From positions 1 through 59,059 of the forward strand of contig CAJGCU010000002.1 of assembly GCA_904501945.1 (NCBI GenBank): a stretch of DNA of 59,059 nucleotides, written 5' to 3'. Positions within the stretch are counted from its first letter, which is position 1; every line of letters begins with the position of its first letter. A program made the position numbers and the translations under genes. The notes below the pieces were generated by a model, which saw only the letters and a list, made by a program, of their open reading frames with translations, searched no databases and was not told where the DNA came from. Shown piece after piece: positions 26,375 through 35,204 of the stretch. The DNA comes from an uncultured Bacteroidaceae bacterium. GTDB taxonomy: Bacteria > Bacteroidota > Bacteroidia > Bacteroidales > Bacteroidaceae.

Positions 26375-27694
26375 TTAATCCCACAGACTGTCATTTTGAC
26401 TCCCGCTCAGTATATAATCCACTGCTGTATATAGCAAAACGTCATCCATTGAGCCATATTCTCCCAGATTCAAGAAAGAAAACTCATCGACTTCGACAGT
26501 CGGTTTCAAACTTCCATAGTCATAATTTCCTTCACCATCTGCGACATACGCCACAACAGGAAACAAACGGATGTAATATTCATGCGCCACCTGTGCCGTC
26601 ATCACATTCTGTCCAGCCGTAGCCTTGCCTATCAAAACAACATTATTAGCCCCCATCGTATGTCGCAATGCATGGATAAGCCACTCTGCAGCCCCTTGCG
26701 TATAGGCACCCGTAAGAATACAAACACGACTCAACCCTAAATTTTCAACAGATGGGTCGTAGAAATATTCTCTGTTATTTGAGGTATTTGAATGATTCCA
26801 AAGCGTTTTAGCAAACATTGTAGAAAGTTTTTGGGGTTCAACTACATAACTTGCTAATCGCTGAACCATCTCAATCGTTCCATCATTGCACAAACGCAAA
26901 TCCAGCACCATTTCCTCTACACCTGACGCCTTCAACTGAGCCATCGCAGCATCCAGCATTTCTCGATAAACGCCACTGTCTTCCAATCCTTTCTCGACAG
27001 GAGATTCCAACAGTCGAGTACACATCAGATACCCAATCTTCTTGCCTTCAACCTCCAACACTCTCACCACAGGAAAAGCCACATCTTCCACATACCCAGA
27101 CGCTCCCAAAGAGACCATCAATGTATCATTCCAGTAAAGCGTAGCATCCGATTGGTTTTCAGCCAAATGGCAAACTTCCAGCAATCGTCCCGATCCCTTT
27201 TGAAGCTTTGTCATATTCTTCTTTGTTATCTTGTAAGAATCATAAGAACATATATAATCGTTACGCTTCAACCCCGCTCTTTCAGCAGGGCTATTGGGAT
27301 AAACCGTCAGCACACGCAAAACCTGTTTTGTTGTATGCCCCGTAGGGTCTGACATCATCGTAAAATCAAAACCATAAGAATCTATATGGTTAAAATTCCC
27401 TCTTTTATGACTATCCTCGTTCAACGTATCTATTTCCACATACGACCATGTATCTTTCTGACCGCTCTTCTTTACCAAAGTTGAAAGAAATTGAGAAGGG
27501 GTGGAAAAATAATTCTTCCACGCTGGTTCAAAACTCGCTAACGTATCAGCCCATAGATACTTATCCAGCATTACTTCCTGCATCCAGTGATTATGTCTCG
27601 TTTTCTCTTCATACTCATAGGTACGGTCTTCTCCACAAGAGAACGTCAGCAGAAAACTGAAAAAAGCTATTAAATATGTAAAAAAACTTCGCAT
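26375..27694 (-). CDS. S41-family (C-terminal processing peptidase-like) lipoprotein with degenerate active site
   Basis: A 439-residue lipoprotein (lipobox ending at Cys20). It has an N-terminal helical part, a PDZ-like domain (about 115-180: VYPNSPAERAGLKRNDYI) and an S41 tail-protease core (about 210-420). In active members the nucleophile sits third in a T/S-x-S-A-x-E motif and a lysine follows in GxxTxGK. Here the motif reads TQGAAE (Gly334) and GKATAGQN (Gln362), so both dyad residues appear lost. The rest of the fold looks intact, suggesting a non-catalytic binding role. It is divergent from the coiled-coil lipoprotein gene. Confidence 0.82.
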   Translation of the reverse strand: MRSFFTYLIAFFSFLLTFSCGEDRTYEYEEKTRHNHWMQEVMLDKYLWADTLASFEPAWKNYFSTPSQFLSTLVKKSGQKDTWSYVEIDTLNEDSHKRGNFNHIDSYGFDFTMMSDPTGHTTKQVLRVLTVYPNSPAERAGLKRNDYICSYDSYKITKKNMTKLQKGSGRLLEVCHLAENQSDATLYWNDTLMVSLGASGYVEDVAFPVVRVLEVEGKKIGYLMCTRLLESPVEKGLEDSGVYREMLDAAMAQLKASGVEEMVLDLRLCNDGTIEMVQRLASYVVEPQKLSTMFAKTLWNHSNTSNNREYFYDPSVENLGLSRVCILTGAYTQGAAEWLIHALRHTMGANNVVLIGKATAGQNVMTAQVAHEYYIRLFPVVAYVADGEGNYDYGSLKPTVEVDEFSFLNLGEYGSMDDVLLYTAVDYILSGSQNDSLWD

Positions 27695-27716
27695 TTTTGT
27701 AAAATATGATATGACC

Positions 27717-27751
27717 TTGCAAAGTTAAGAAAAAACTCGCTATCTTTGCAA
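27717..27751. promoter_or_regulatory. Interleaved divergent promoters
   Basis: Plus-strand promoter: TTG (27717-27719), 21-nt spacer, TATCTTTG (27741-27748). Minus-strand promoter: TTG (complement of 27749-27751), 21-nt spacer, TAACTTTG (complement of 27720-27727). Each -33 abuts the other's -7, so only one polymerase can bind at a time. Starts are expected near 27755 (+) and 27713 (-). Confidence 0.75.
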
Positions 27752-27816
27752 CGGTTTGGAAACTTAATCATTAAACCTATCATCTATTATTGTCTAACTA
27801 TTTAATTTAGCACAAA

Positions 27817-28398
27817 ATGAAAAAGATTTTTCTTGCAATCATGGCAGTAGCAACCATTACATTCTCTGCATGTGACGGAACAGCAAAAGGCGGATCTGAA
27901 ACAGATTCAATCGCCACAGTCGCAACAGAAAAAGCAAACGAAGCCATCAGCGAACTTTCAACAGCAATCGAATCTGCAAGCGCAGAAGATGCTAAGTCTG
28001 TTCTCACAAAGGCAAAGGACTACATCACTCAGCTTCAAAAAGAAGGAAAAATCGAAGAAGCAAAGACTTATCTCGTGAAAGTTCAGAAGTACATCGCTGA
28101 AAACGAAGAGACGATTAACGAATTTGCAGCTGGCAACGAAACTATTTCTAACATCGTTGCAACCATCAAAGCAATCCCTGCTGACGCATTAGACGTTGCC
28201 AATAACATTGCTGCTGACACAGAAGCAGCTGTAGAAGAAGCTAAGGAAGCTGGCAGCGAAGCCATAGAAGAGGCGGAAGAGCAAGTAAAGGAAGCTGTTG
28301 AAGATGCCGAAGAAAAAGCCAAAGAAGCTGCAAACGAAGTTGTTGACAAAGCAGCAGAAGACGCCAAGAATGCTATCAAAGATAAGCTTGGCTTATAA
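27817..28398 (+). CDS. Coiled-coil, Ala/Glu-rich lipoprotein
   Basis: A 193-residue protein with a lipoprotein signal peptide (TITFSAC, Cys19). The mature chain is almost wholly helical and unusually rich in Ala, Glu and Lys. Its last 70 residues are heptad-like repeats (EAGSEAIEEAEEQVKEAVEDAEEKAKEA) like apolipoprotein or LEA proteins. No catalytic feature is seen. Such proteins may stabilise envelope structure or bind lipid. It has its own promoter and a strong terminator, so it is monocistronic and perhaps abundant. Confidence 0.8.
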   Translation: MKKIFLAIMAVATITFSACDGTAKGGSETDSIATVATEKANEAISELSTAIESASAEDAKSVLTKAKDYITQLQKEGKIEEAKTYLVKVQKYIAENEETINEFAAGNETISNIVATIKAIPADALDVANNIAADTEAAVEEAKEAGSEAIEEAEEQVKEAVEDAEEKAKEAANEVVDKAAEDAKNAIKDKLGL

Positions 28399-28437
28399 TT
28401 TTTCAATACCTTACAAGAAATTTGCTGAAAATAACAT

Positions 28438-28475
28438 AATAACGGGGGCACATCAGTCGATATGTCCCCGTTATT
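28438..28475 (+). terminator. Intrinsic terminator after the coiled-coil lipoprotein gene
   Basis: AATAACGGGG (28438-28447) pairs with CCCCGTTATT (28466-28475), with an inner ACAT/ATGT extension. AT-rich sequence follows on both sides. Confidence 0.85.
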
Positions 28476-28539
28476 ATTAGCATATTTTCCTTACTCACAT
28501 ATACCCAAAAATCTATATCACTCTATCCTCTACGCGTTC

Positions 28540-28612
28540 ACCGTATGCATAATATTTAAAACACCGTGTTTTGAATATTTCGTACATGATGTTTTAGATA
28601 TCATGCAGGCAG
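28540..28612 (+). repeat. Three-arm element, copy E4
   Basis: This is a relative of the element at 46-119 in the opposite orientation. Its central hairpin 28551-28579 (AATATTTAAAACAC, C, GTGTTTTGAATATT) has 14-bp arms with one mismatch. A second right arm from 28591 (GTTTTAGATATCATGCAGGC) starts 23 nt after the first (28568) and can pair with the whole left arm beginning ACCGTATGCATAAT at 28540. Compared with the other copy, the hairpin arms carry paired changes (AATATT/AATATT against AATCTTT/AAAGATT). Confidence 0.75.
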
Positions 28613-28669
28613 TGTGCTGGTATAAAGGGTTACAAATAAGAAAAAGCAACGATGATATGAAACAGAATC

Positions 28670-29929
28670 CTAATCCTCAATCTTAACCCATGCCGTGACA
28701 GCAAAAGTGACAAGACAGAGCAACATGATGAGCCAAAAGAAATTCTGGTATCCAATGCTATCAGAAATAAGGCCCGACACCATGCCAGGAAGCATCACAC
28801 CGCCAAGGTACTGACCCGCCGTGCAGATAGAGAATACTGCCGTAGAACGTTCTCCACGAGAAAAGTGAACCAAAAAGAGTGTATAGGCTGCAAAACCAAG
28901 TCCGTAGCCCAACTGTTCGGCACAGACACATGAGCCAATGAGCCAGAGACTTTCGGATGGGCAGTAGCTCAAGTAAACATAAACGATATCGGGTAGCGTG
29001 ATGCATAAGACAAGAGGCCAGATACATTTCTTCAACCCCCAACGAGAAACGATCCAACCACCCAACAAACCTCCCAGCAGCAAACCGATGACACCCAGTG
29101 TTCCATAGATTAATCCAAAATCCACATCGTTCATGGCAAGGCCACCTTCAGCAGTGCTGCGTTTGAGGAAAAGAGGCACAATCTTCACAAGAAGGCCTTC
29201 AGGAAGACGGAACAGCAGAATAAAACAAAGGGCAGAGATAATGTGCGGCTTAGTCACGAATACTTTCAGCGTAAGCCAAAACTCACGCATCTGCTCCATA
29301 AAATCAAATCGGTCATGCACCACCGTTTCCACTTTAGGCAGAATGAAGGCATGATACAATCCCAAAAGAAGCATCAGCACACCAAGAATGATGAAAACAG
29401 CCACCCATGACGAAGTGAGCGACTGGAGCGCATCTCCAAACTTACCTTGCTGCATATAACCTGCCAACAGGACAAGTCCGCCCTGCCCAATCACCATGCC
29501 TATACGATAGAACGTGTTGCGCACACCCACATAGAGTTCCTGGTCTTTGTCTGTTAGCCCGATGATGTAGAAACCATCAGCAGAAATATCATGCGTTGCA
29601 CTGGCAAAGGCGATGAGCATGAAAACTGCAAGTGTTCCTTGCAACCAAAACGCAGAGGGAAGAGTAAATGCCACAAGAGCCAATGCCACTCCCATGAGAA
29701 ACTGCATCGAAACAATCCACCAGCGCTTGGTTTTCATATTGTCAATGATAGGACTCCAGATTGGTTTGATAACCCAAGGAAGTCCGAGCCAACCAGTATA
29801 GTAAGTAATCTGCGCATCAGTCAGTCCCAGTTCCTGAAACATGATGACAGAAATGAGCATCACTGCAGAGAAAGGCAACGCCTCACCCAAATAGAGACTG
29901 GGGACCCATGCATAAGGTTTATTTTTCAT
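28670..29929 (-). CDS. PAT/AmpG-like major facilitator transporter
   Basis: A 419-residue inner-membrane transporter with about twelve helices. The start (SLYLGEALPFSAVMLISVIMFQELGLTDAQITYYTG) and the cytoplasmic loop PIIDNMKTKRWWI resemble the PAT branch of the MFS, which includes AmpG, an importer of anhydro-muropeptides. It ends the four-gene minus-strand operon that also encodes a SpoIID-like protein, consistent with uptake of wall fragments. Substrate is inferred, not shown. It lies 12 nt after the second transporter gene. Confidence 0.83.
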   Translation of the reverse strand: MKNKPYAWVPSLYLGEALPFSAVMLISVIMFQELGLTDAQITYYTGWLGLPWVIKPIWSPIIDNMKTKRWWIVSMQFLMGVALALVAFTLPSAFWLQGTLAVFMLIAFASATHDISADGFYIIGLTDKDQELYVGVRNTFYRIGMVIGQGGLVLLAGYMQQGKFGDALQSLTSSWVAVFIILGVLMLLLGLYHAFILPKVETVVHDRFDFMEQMREFWLTLKVFVTKPHIISALCFILLFRLPEGLLVKIVPLFLKRSTAEGGLAMNDVDFGLIYGTLGVIGLLLGGLLGGWIVSRWGLKKCIWPLVLCITLPDIVYVYLSYCPSESLWLIGSCVCAEQLGYGLGFAAYTLFLVHFSRGERSTAVFSICTAGQYLGGVMLPGMVSGLISDSIGYQNFFWLIMLLCLVTFAVTAWVKIED

Positions 29930-29941
29930 ACGATTGTTTTT

Positions 29942-31237
29942 TTACGAATTTATGAATACATTACTTATTTTTTCTTTCGTTCTGTTAACAGCCAAAACCA
30001 CCCATGCTACAGGAGCCAGCAATGTGCTGAAAAAGAAGTAGTCACTATAGCCCAGTTTTGTCACCAGCCATCCAGACAGCATAATGGGTACCAGCATTAA
30101 CCCCGCCACCATAGGAACATGGATGTAGTTGACAATGCTGCCATAGCGATTGCCCGACAAATACGAAATGAACATCATACAGGCATTAAGTCCAAAGCCA
30201 AAGAAAAGCTGCGCCAAGAAAGTCATGCAGCAGAGCATGAAAAGGTTATTAGGCTGAGGGTTCAGAGCCATCAGCATATAGAGGCCAGGAGAGAGGGTAA
30301 GCACCACAGAGGCTGGCCAGAAAAGGTGGTCTTGTCCTTTCACGATGGCGAGATAACGCCCTATTATCAACCCCACAGAAAAGGCAAGCACTCCTATTGT
30401 TCCTTGAGCAAATCCCACCTCCTGTACAGAGCATCCCAATCCACCATCTTCAACAGGAGACATCAGGAAAAAGACACGAACATGGAACATCAGCGACTGG
30501 GGCAGCAACAAAAGAAAAAGACACGCTAATACACCCAGCACACGAGGACTACGACGTATGCGTCCAAAGATATGCCCTTCATGTTGACACAAAAGTTCTT
30601 CTCCAGGACTTTGCTGCAAATGGCGCATATGCATTCTATAAGGAGGCCGCAACACGATGATATTGAGCACACAAACGAGCAGAAACACGCCTGCCACCAG
30701 AGCACTCTCCATGGCCCAAGCTTTCTGGTAGTTACGAAAGAACACCTCGAAAAAACCTACAACAATGATCAGCAATCCATAGGTGAGCATCAATGCCACC
30801 AGAGATGCAGCCATCTTTGTACTTCTGAATATATGCTGTTCACGCGGCTGTAACATACTGTGATAATAAAGGCGAGAATACAGCTCGTGCCAAGCACATA
30901 AAATGGACAGAACAAACAAATGCACAAACAACGCCCATCGCTCAACTGCATTTTCGCTCAGATAAAAGGCTGTCTGCATCAGGCAGAAGAACACCAGAAA
31001 TTCAACCACATAAATGCGCCACTTAAACCCCGTCTTTCTCGCCCAGTTATAGAAGAATGATTTCAACAACAACGGCAAAAACAACAGGCCACCATACACG
31101 GCCGCCATCGTTTCGGAAGCTCCAAACTGCAAAAACATCAGCAGAGCCACATAGGTCACCACAGCAAAAGGTATCTCTTCTGCGGCACACAAGCATGGTA
31201 TCCAAAACCATGGGCTATGTCGTCTTTTACTTACCAT
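29942..31237 (-). CDS. Second PAT-like major facilitator transporter
   Basis: A 431-residue polytopic protein beginning MVSKRRHSPWFWIPCLCAAEEIPFAVVTYVALLM, with about twelve helices. It is a divergent relative of its neighbour transporter, with the same order of helices and a basic cytoplasmic loop (NWARKTGFKWRIYVV). The reading frame is open further upstream, but the ATG at 31237 overlaps the SpoIID stop by 7 nt (ATGGTAA), which marks the coupled start. Two adjacent transporters may form a pair or act on different fragments. Confidence 0.8.
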   Translation of the reverse strand: MVSKRRHSPWFWIPCLCAAEEIPFAVVTYVALLMFLQFGASETMAAVYGGLLFLPLLLKSFFYNWARKTGFKWRIYVVEFLVFFCLMQTAFYLSENAVERWALFVHLFVLSILCAWHELYSRLYYHSMLQPREQHIFRSTKMAASLVALMLTYGLLIIVVGFFEVFFRNYQKAWAMESALVAGVFLLVCVLNIIVLRPPYRMHMRHLQQSPGEELLCQHEGHIFGRIRRSPRVLGVLACLFLLLLPQSLMFHVRVFFLMSPVEDGGLGCSVQEVGFAQGTIGVLAFSVGLIIGRYLAIVKGQDHLFWPASVVLTLSPGLYMLMALNPQPNNLFMLCCMTFLAQLFFGFGLNACMMFISYLSGNRYGSIVNYIHVPMVAGLMLVPIMLSGWLVTKLGYSDYFFFSTLLAPVAWVVLAVNRTKEKISNVFINS

Positions 31238-32415
31238 TTCTTCACCAATTCCGTTCCGGGGTAGTAGAACTTCAGAATTTCCTCGCAAGACTTGCCCAGC
31301 TCTCCCATCACAGCCGCTCCAATCTGGCAAAGTCCTACACCATGCCCCCATCCCTTGCCATGAAGCACAAAGCCGTCCGATTTCTTTTCCACTTCAAAGG
31401 CAGAAGAATACAAGTGCGACTCACTAAGCCACCTTCTGATTTCCAGTTCCTTTCCCACCACCACACTACGTTTTTCACCTGTCAATTTCAACAAGATGAT
31501 TCTGCCTGAAAAGCTTCTTGAGAGCGGCACAATATCCAAGATTCGGCCCAAGTCCAAGCCCGACTTCCTGCACACCAATTCAGTCAGTTCTTCTGTCGTA
31601 TATTCAGCCTTCCAACGATAGTAATCCGCAGTCTCTTGATCAAAATTATTGAGAACACGAGAAAGCACCGCCGAATCGCTGATACGGCAATAAGGGTCTT
31701 TCTTTGCCACCAGATAAGAATGAGGCACATCCTCCCAACATGATTCGAACATCTCCGTCATGCCACCACAGCATTTCGAAAAGCGCGCATCGCAAATTTC
31801 CCCATCATGAACAAGCACCATCCCACGAGTGGCGTCAACAGCTTCACGCACACGTGAATTCGACACCCGCGTTATTCCCTGGTAACGCTGGCAATGATCG
31901 TCCGCACACACATCAAAACGTTGATGAGCCTCACTATCATACCATCTGATAACGCTGGTCTCATTCACCTGTTCATGCAGCGCCTTCGTTCCATGCCGAC
32001 CTCCTGTCCTTCGCTTCATTACCATCAACCAGCTGCGAGAGATGACAGCATGGGCTTTCAAGAACTCAAGAGAAGCATTGGCACTCATCTCGCTGCTGAT
32101 AACGCTGGTCAGATACTGCTCAACAGGCAGCACATTGACAGCCTCCACGCATCCATCCTCATCCAACAGTTGCAAAGCTCCGCAAAACGTCTGACTCTCT
32201 TTCCTTTCCCAATGAAAATTCACCCCTATCACCACATCCTTCAGCGTAAAAGAAGCATCATCATCTGCAGGCAGGAATATCCGTTCCTTGCCATCAGCCA
32301 CGAACGTATATTCGCCGACAAAACATTTTCCATCCGACTGATATGTCGAATGGAAAATGACAGTCAAACTTTTTGCCTTGACTATACCTACTCTGACGTG
32401 CTCTTCTTGCCCCAT
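31231..32415 (-). CDS. SpoIID/LytB-domain protein
   Basis: A 394-residue protein with the SpoIID fold. The core NVLPVEQYLTSVISSEMSANASLEFLKAHA carries the catalytic glutamate region (SSEM) of the SpoIID lytic transglycosylase, which cuts glycan strands stripped of peptides. The C-terminal WGHGVGLCQIGA and EEILKFYYPGTE are also diagnostic. No signal peptide is visible, so location is uncertain; a cytoplasmic role in muropeptide recycling is possible. It lies 10 nt after the GT2-DUF4922 gene in the same operon. Confidence 0.88.
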   Translation of the reverse strand: MGQEEHVRVGIVKAKSLTVIFHSTYQSDGKCFVGEYTFVADGKERIFLPADDDASFTLKDVVIGVNFHWERKESQTFCGALQLLDEDGCVEAVNVLPVEQYLTSVISSEMSANASLEFLKAHAVISRSWLMVMKRRTGGRHGTKALHEQVNETSVIRWYDSEAHQRFDVCADDHCQRYQGITRVSNSRVREAVDATRGMVLVHDGEICDARFSKCCGGMTEMFESCWEDVPHSYLVAKKDPYCRISDSAVLSRVLNNFDQETADYYRWKAEYTTEELTELVCRKSGLDLGRILDIVPLSRSFSGRIILLKLTGEKRSVVVGKELEIRRWLSESHLYSSAFEVEKKSDGFVLHGKGWGHGVGLCQIGAAVMGELGKSCEEILKFYYPGTELVKKW

Positions 32416-32425
32416 ATCAGACTCT

Positions 32426-34963
32426 TTAAAGCATCTTCTTGGCTTCTTGCTCCAAAATTACCCCCCCCTTAAATCTCATCGCCGTGGCGAGCTCTTCGTC
32501 ACGGGAAATACCACATTCTTGAATGATTTCTTTAGCCATATCAGCATCCATCCTGCGGAAATCCTTTTCACGAGGAACAACCAGCAAGCCTGCCATATCA
32601 AGTGCACCCGGACTCACCAGCATCTGCTCAGACTCACCCTTGTAGTAGCAGTCTGGACGATGCTTCGAGCGAGGTATCACAATACTCACAATACGCTGCG
32701 AATTGTCAAAAGAACTGGATTGTACCCATGACATAATGTTCATCATCGGCTCCGCATGACCTTCCTCTATTGGCAGAGAGTGATAAAGTTTCTCAAACAA
32801 CACCTTGTTGGCGTACGGCGTTCTGGTAATAATCACAAATCCCGGACACACATAATCGCGCAAGCTGAATACACCCGTACTATCTGCAATATCCTCCAAT
32901 TGAATTGCCTCGACACATTCTTCCTCACTGATAGGCCAAATACGAGAACGTCGAGGCTGGTAATACTCCAACCAATCACGTTCCAATGGCACCACGCCAC
33001 GGCTTCCTGCCTGAAAATGCAGATGGTCGGGAGCACTTGCGCCACACTTAGGACCATTATAGAACACCATCAAGCCATTCATCTGCACAGCAATCTCCAT
33101 CATATCCTCATAATATCCAAGTATTTGCTGATCACGATGATGACGCAACGGAATCGTGAAATGTTTAGGCAAGATAGGATTAGGATTAAGCAGCAAATGA
33201 TACTTCTTCAGCATCGGATAGCTTAATTGCTCCTCTGGGCGGTTCACGTCGCAAAGGAAGCAAGGACGCTGCCTGAGTGCTTCAGGGTCTATATTCGCAT
33301 TGGTCGATACGATACGTGCCGGATTGCACTGAGCGGCAAGCTGGCAACCATCTATCTCAAAATTGCTGAGAAGCGCATTTTTCAGTTGCTTGTAATGCTC
33401 ACGAGCCAGCATCCAAGTAGAGAGCTGCATCTCAAAGAGGTGATATATGCGCTCATTTGTCATGCCTTCCAGCCAATACTCATTGAGCCTGCAGCGGTCA
33501 ACAATCTCCATCGTGCGCAAACTATCCTTATATATATTGTTTCTGTTCACCTGCTCTGGCGACAACGCAGCGTCGCTGTTGCCCTCCCAGCGACGGCAAA
33601 GATAAAGCTCCTCATAAATTCGTCCAATCTTGTACTCTCGGCTGAAAGCAAGCCCTACCGCATAATCCTCGCCATAGGATGTGTTAGGCATACCTATCTT
33701 GCGCAACAGCGGAGTGTAAAAGGCACGGGGAGCACCAAGCCCATTAATTCTCAAGGCATTATTATGCCCATTCTCATCCGTCCACTCACGGTGGTCAATC
33801 AGTCCAGGAGGCAAGGTTTCCAATTGGAAATTGCACATACGGTACGAACCTATCACCATGCCGCAATGCTCATCGTAGAACTTATCCACAATCTTCTGCA
33901 ACGTGTCAGGTCCGCTGTACAAATCATCGCTATCAAGCTGCACAGCAAAACGTCCGCAACGGCTATCATTAAACGCGAGCCCCCAACATCCTCCTATGCC
34001 AAGATCATCACGCTGAGGGACGATGTGCACCACACGAGAATCGGAATCGGCCATCTTGGCAATCACCTCACTTGTACCGTCTGTAGAATGATTGTCCACT
34101 ACCAGCACATTAAACTCAAACGATGTCTTCTGCGACAGCGCGCTCCTGATGGCATCCTCTATCGTCTTCACGCGATTACGCACAGGAATGATGACCGACG
34201 CCTCCTTATCGAACGAGTGCTTCTCTACCGACACCTCCACAATACTGTCCGGATCAATATATGCGCCGATATGCTTCAAGTGACTTGTAAATACTTGCTC
34301 ACGCTCTATTTGCACTGCCCTATTGCGAGGGTCAACATAATCAAACTGCTTTTCTCCGCTCTTTCTCAAATCCACAGCCTCTTCCGTATAGAGGTATTCA
34401 CGCACATGGAAGATAGACGCCAAACGCTTCCTGCGCAAGTAGAACAGATGCAAGTCATACCAGCACGAATACTGGTAGGCCGCATCAGGATACTCCTCCA
34501 CATACATTTTGAGAGTCGAAGAACTGAACAGCGAGACTGGGCCAAAGTCAAAGTCATCGCGCACACTGCCATAGTAAAAGTCCATTGTTGGCGTAGGAAC
34601 CTTCTGTCCATTCTTTACTTGATAGCGGTCCGCATAGACAGCCGCAGGGGCAACACTCTCCGACACCGACACCATTCGTCTTATGGCCTGATAGCCCAAC
34701 GTTATCTTCACTGGCAAAAAGCACACCAACGCATAAGGCGCTTCAACCGCAGCGGCAATCTGCCTGATTGTATCCGAATTGCCCATACTGCTAATGCGGA
34801 TGACATCGCAACCTATAAACGGACACTCTTCCTCACCCTTCATCAGCACAAAAATCCTGTTCACCAACGGTTCGGCCTTCAACTGCTTCAGCGTTACCAG
34901 CGTAGTTTCAGCATCGGCATACACAACAAAGCAGTCCACACCCTTCTTAATCACATCATTCAT
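32426..34963 (-). CDS. GT2 glycosyltransferase fused to a DUF4922 HIT-like nucleotidyltransferase domain
   Basis: An 845-residue multidomain protein. Residues 1-240 look like a degenerate GT-A domain. About 255-500 is a canonical GT2 (SVIIPVRNR at 256-264, VVDNHSTDGT, and the metal site LDSDD at 343-347). About 560-845 is the DUF4922 domain with RPCFLCD and the histidine motif PDHLHFQ (645-651), reminiscent of GalT/Ap4A phosphorylase enzymes in the HIT superfamily. It may make or recycle a nucleotide sugar and also transfer it. It heads the operon with SpoIID and the two transporters. Confidence 0.85.
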   Translation of the reverse strand: MNDVIKKGVDCFVVYADAETTLVTLKQLKAEPLVNRIFVLMKGEEECPFIGCDVIRISSMGNSDTIRQIAAAVEAPYALVCFLPVKITLGYQAIRRMVSVSESVAPAAVYADRYQVKNGQKVPTPTMDFYYGSVRDDFDFGPVSLFSSSTLKMYVEEYPDAAYQYSCWYDLHLFYLRRKRLASIFHVREYLYTEEAVDLRKSGEKQFDYVDPRNRAVQIEREQVFTSHLKHIGAYIDPDSIVEVSVEKHSFDKEASVIIPVRNRVKTIEDAIRSALSQKTSFEFNVLVVDNHSTDGTSEVIAKMADSDSRVVHIVPQRDDLGIGGCWGLAFNDSRCGRFAVQLDSDDLYSGPDTLQKIVDKFYDEHCGMVIGSYRMCNFQLETLPPGLIDHREWTDENGHNNALRINGLGAPRAFYTPLLRKIGMPNTSYGEDYAVGLAFSREYKIGRIYEELYLCRRWEGNSDAALSPEQVNRNNIYKDSLRTMEIVDRCRLNEYWLEGMTNERIYHLFEMQLSTWMLAREHYKQLKNALLSNFEIDGCQLAAQCNPARIVSTNANIDPEALRQRPCFLCDVNRPEEQLSYPMLKKYHLLLNPNPILPKHFTIPLRHHRDQQILGYYEDMMEIAVQMNGLMVFYNGPKCGASAPDHLHFQAGSRGVVPLERDWLEYYQPRRSRIWPISEEECVEAIQLEDIADSTGVFSLRDYVCPGFVIITRTPYANKVLFEKLYHSLPIEEGHAEPMMNIMSWVQSSSFDNSQRIVSIVIPRSKHRPDCYYKGESEQMLVSPGALDMAGLLVVPREKDFRRMDADMAKEIIQECGISRDEELATAMRFKGGVILEQEAKKML

Positions 34964-35044
34964 ATCTTTCGTTTTTAATTCATTCTATTTCGAAATGCGA
35001 ACCAGGACATCCATGCGGACCCCTGCTTGCCTATCAGAATAATG

Positions 35045-35076
35045 CAAAGATAGCCATAATTAAAGAAGAAACAAAA
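35045..35076 (-). promoter_or_regulatory. Promoter of the GT2-DUF4922/SpoIID/transporter operon
   Basis: On the minus strand TATCTTTG (complement of 35045-35052) is preceded by TTTTG (complement of 35072-35076) with a 19-nt spacer, a near-perfect match. The start near 35038 leaves a leader of about 75 nt. Confidence 0.78.
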
Positions 35077-35116
35077 CTTTTCTTCCTTTTTTATTCTACA
35101 CCTCCACCCTTTTTCT

Positions 35117-35124
35117 TAACTTTG
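35117..35124 (+). promoter_or_regulatory. -7 box of the queuosine-precursor operon
   Basis: TAACTTTG fits the Bacteroidota -7 consensus. The start is expected near 35131, producing a leader of about 140 nt that carries the three pseudoknots. No clear -33 is seen. Confidence 0.6.
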
Positions 35125-35173
35125 CAGTCAGATTGCCAAGGCAAACCAAAAGAAATGAGCCACGGCTGCATTC

Positions 35174-35204
35174 CGAGTGCCTGATTACCTCGTAAAAAAA
35201 CAGG
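35174..35204 (+). promoter_or_regulatory. preQ1-I-like riboswitch aptamer, copy 1
   Basis: This is an H-type pseudoknot. P1 is CGAG (35174-35177) with CUCG (35189-35192). P2 is CCUG (35180-35183) with CAGG (35201-35204). L1 is UG, L2 is AUUAC ending in the conserved C, and L3 is UAAAAAAA. The order P1-L1-P2-L2-P1'-L3-P2' with an A-rich L3 is that of preQ1-I aptamers. Confidence 0.8.

Noticed and set aside
33227..34978. A 583-residue open frame on the plus strand
   Set aside because: It lies wholly antisense to the GT2-DUF4922 gene, has no recognisable domain, and its composition follows the codon bias of the opposite strand.
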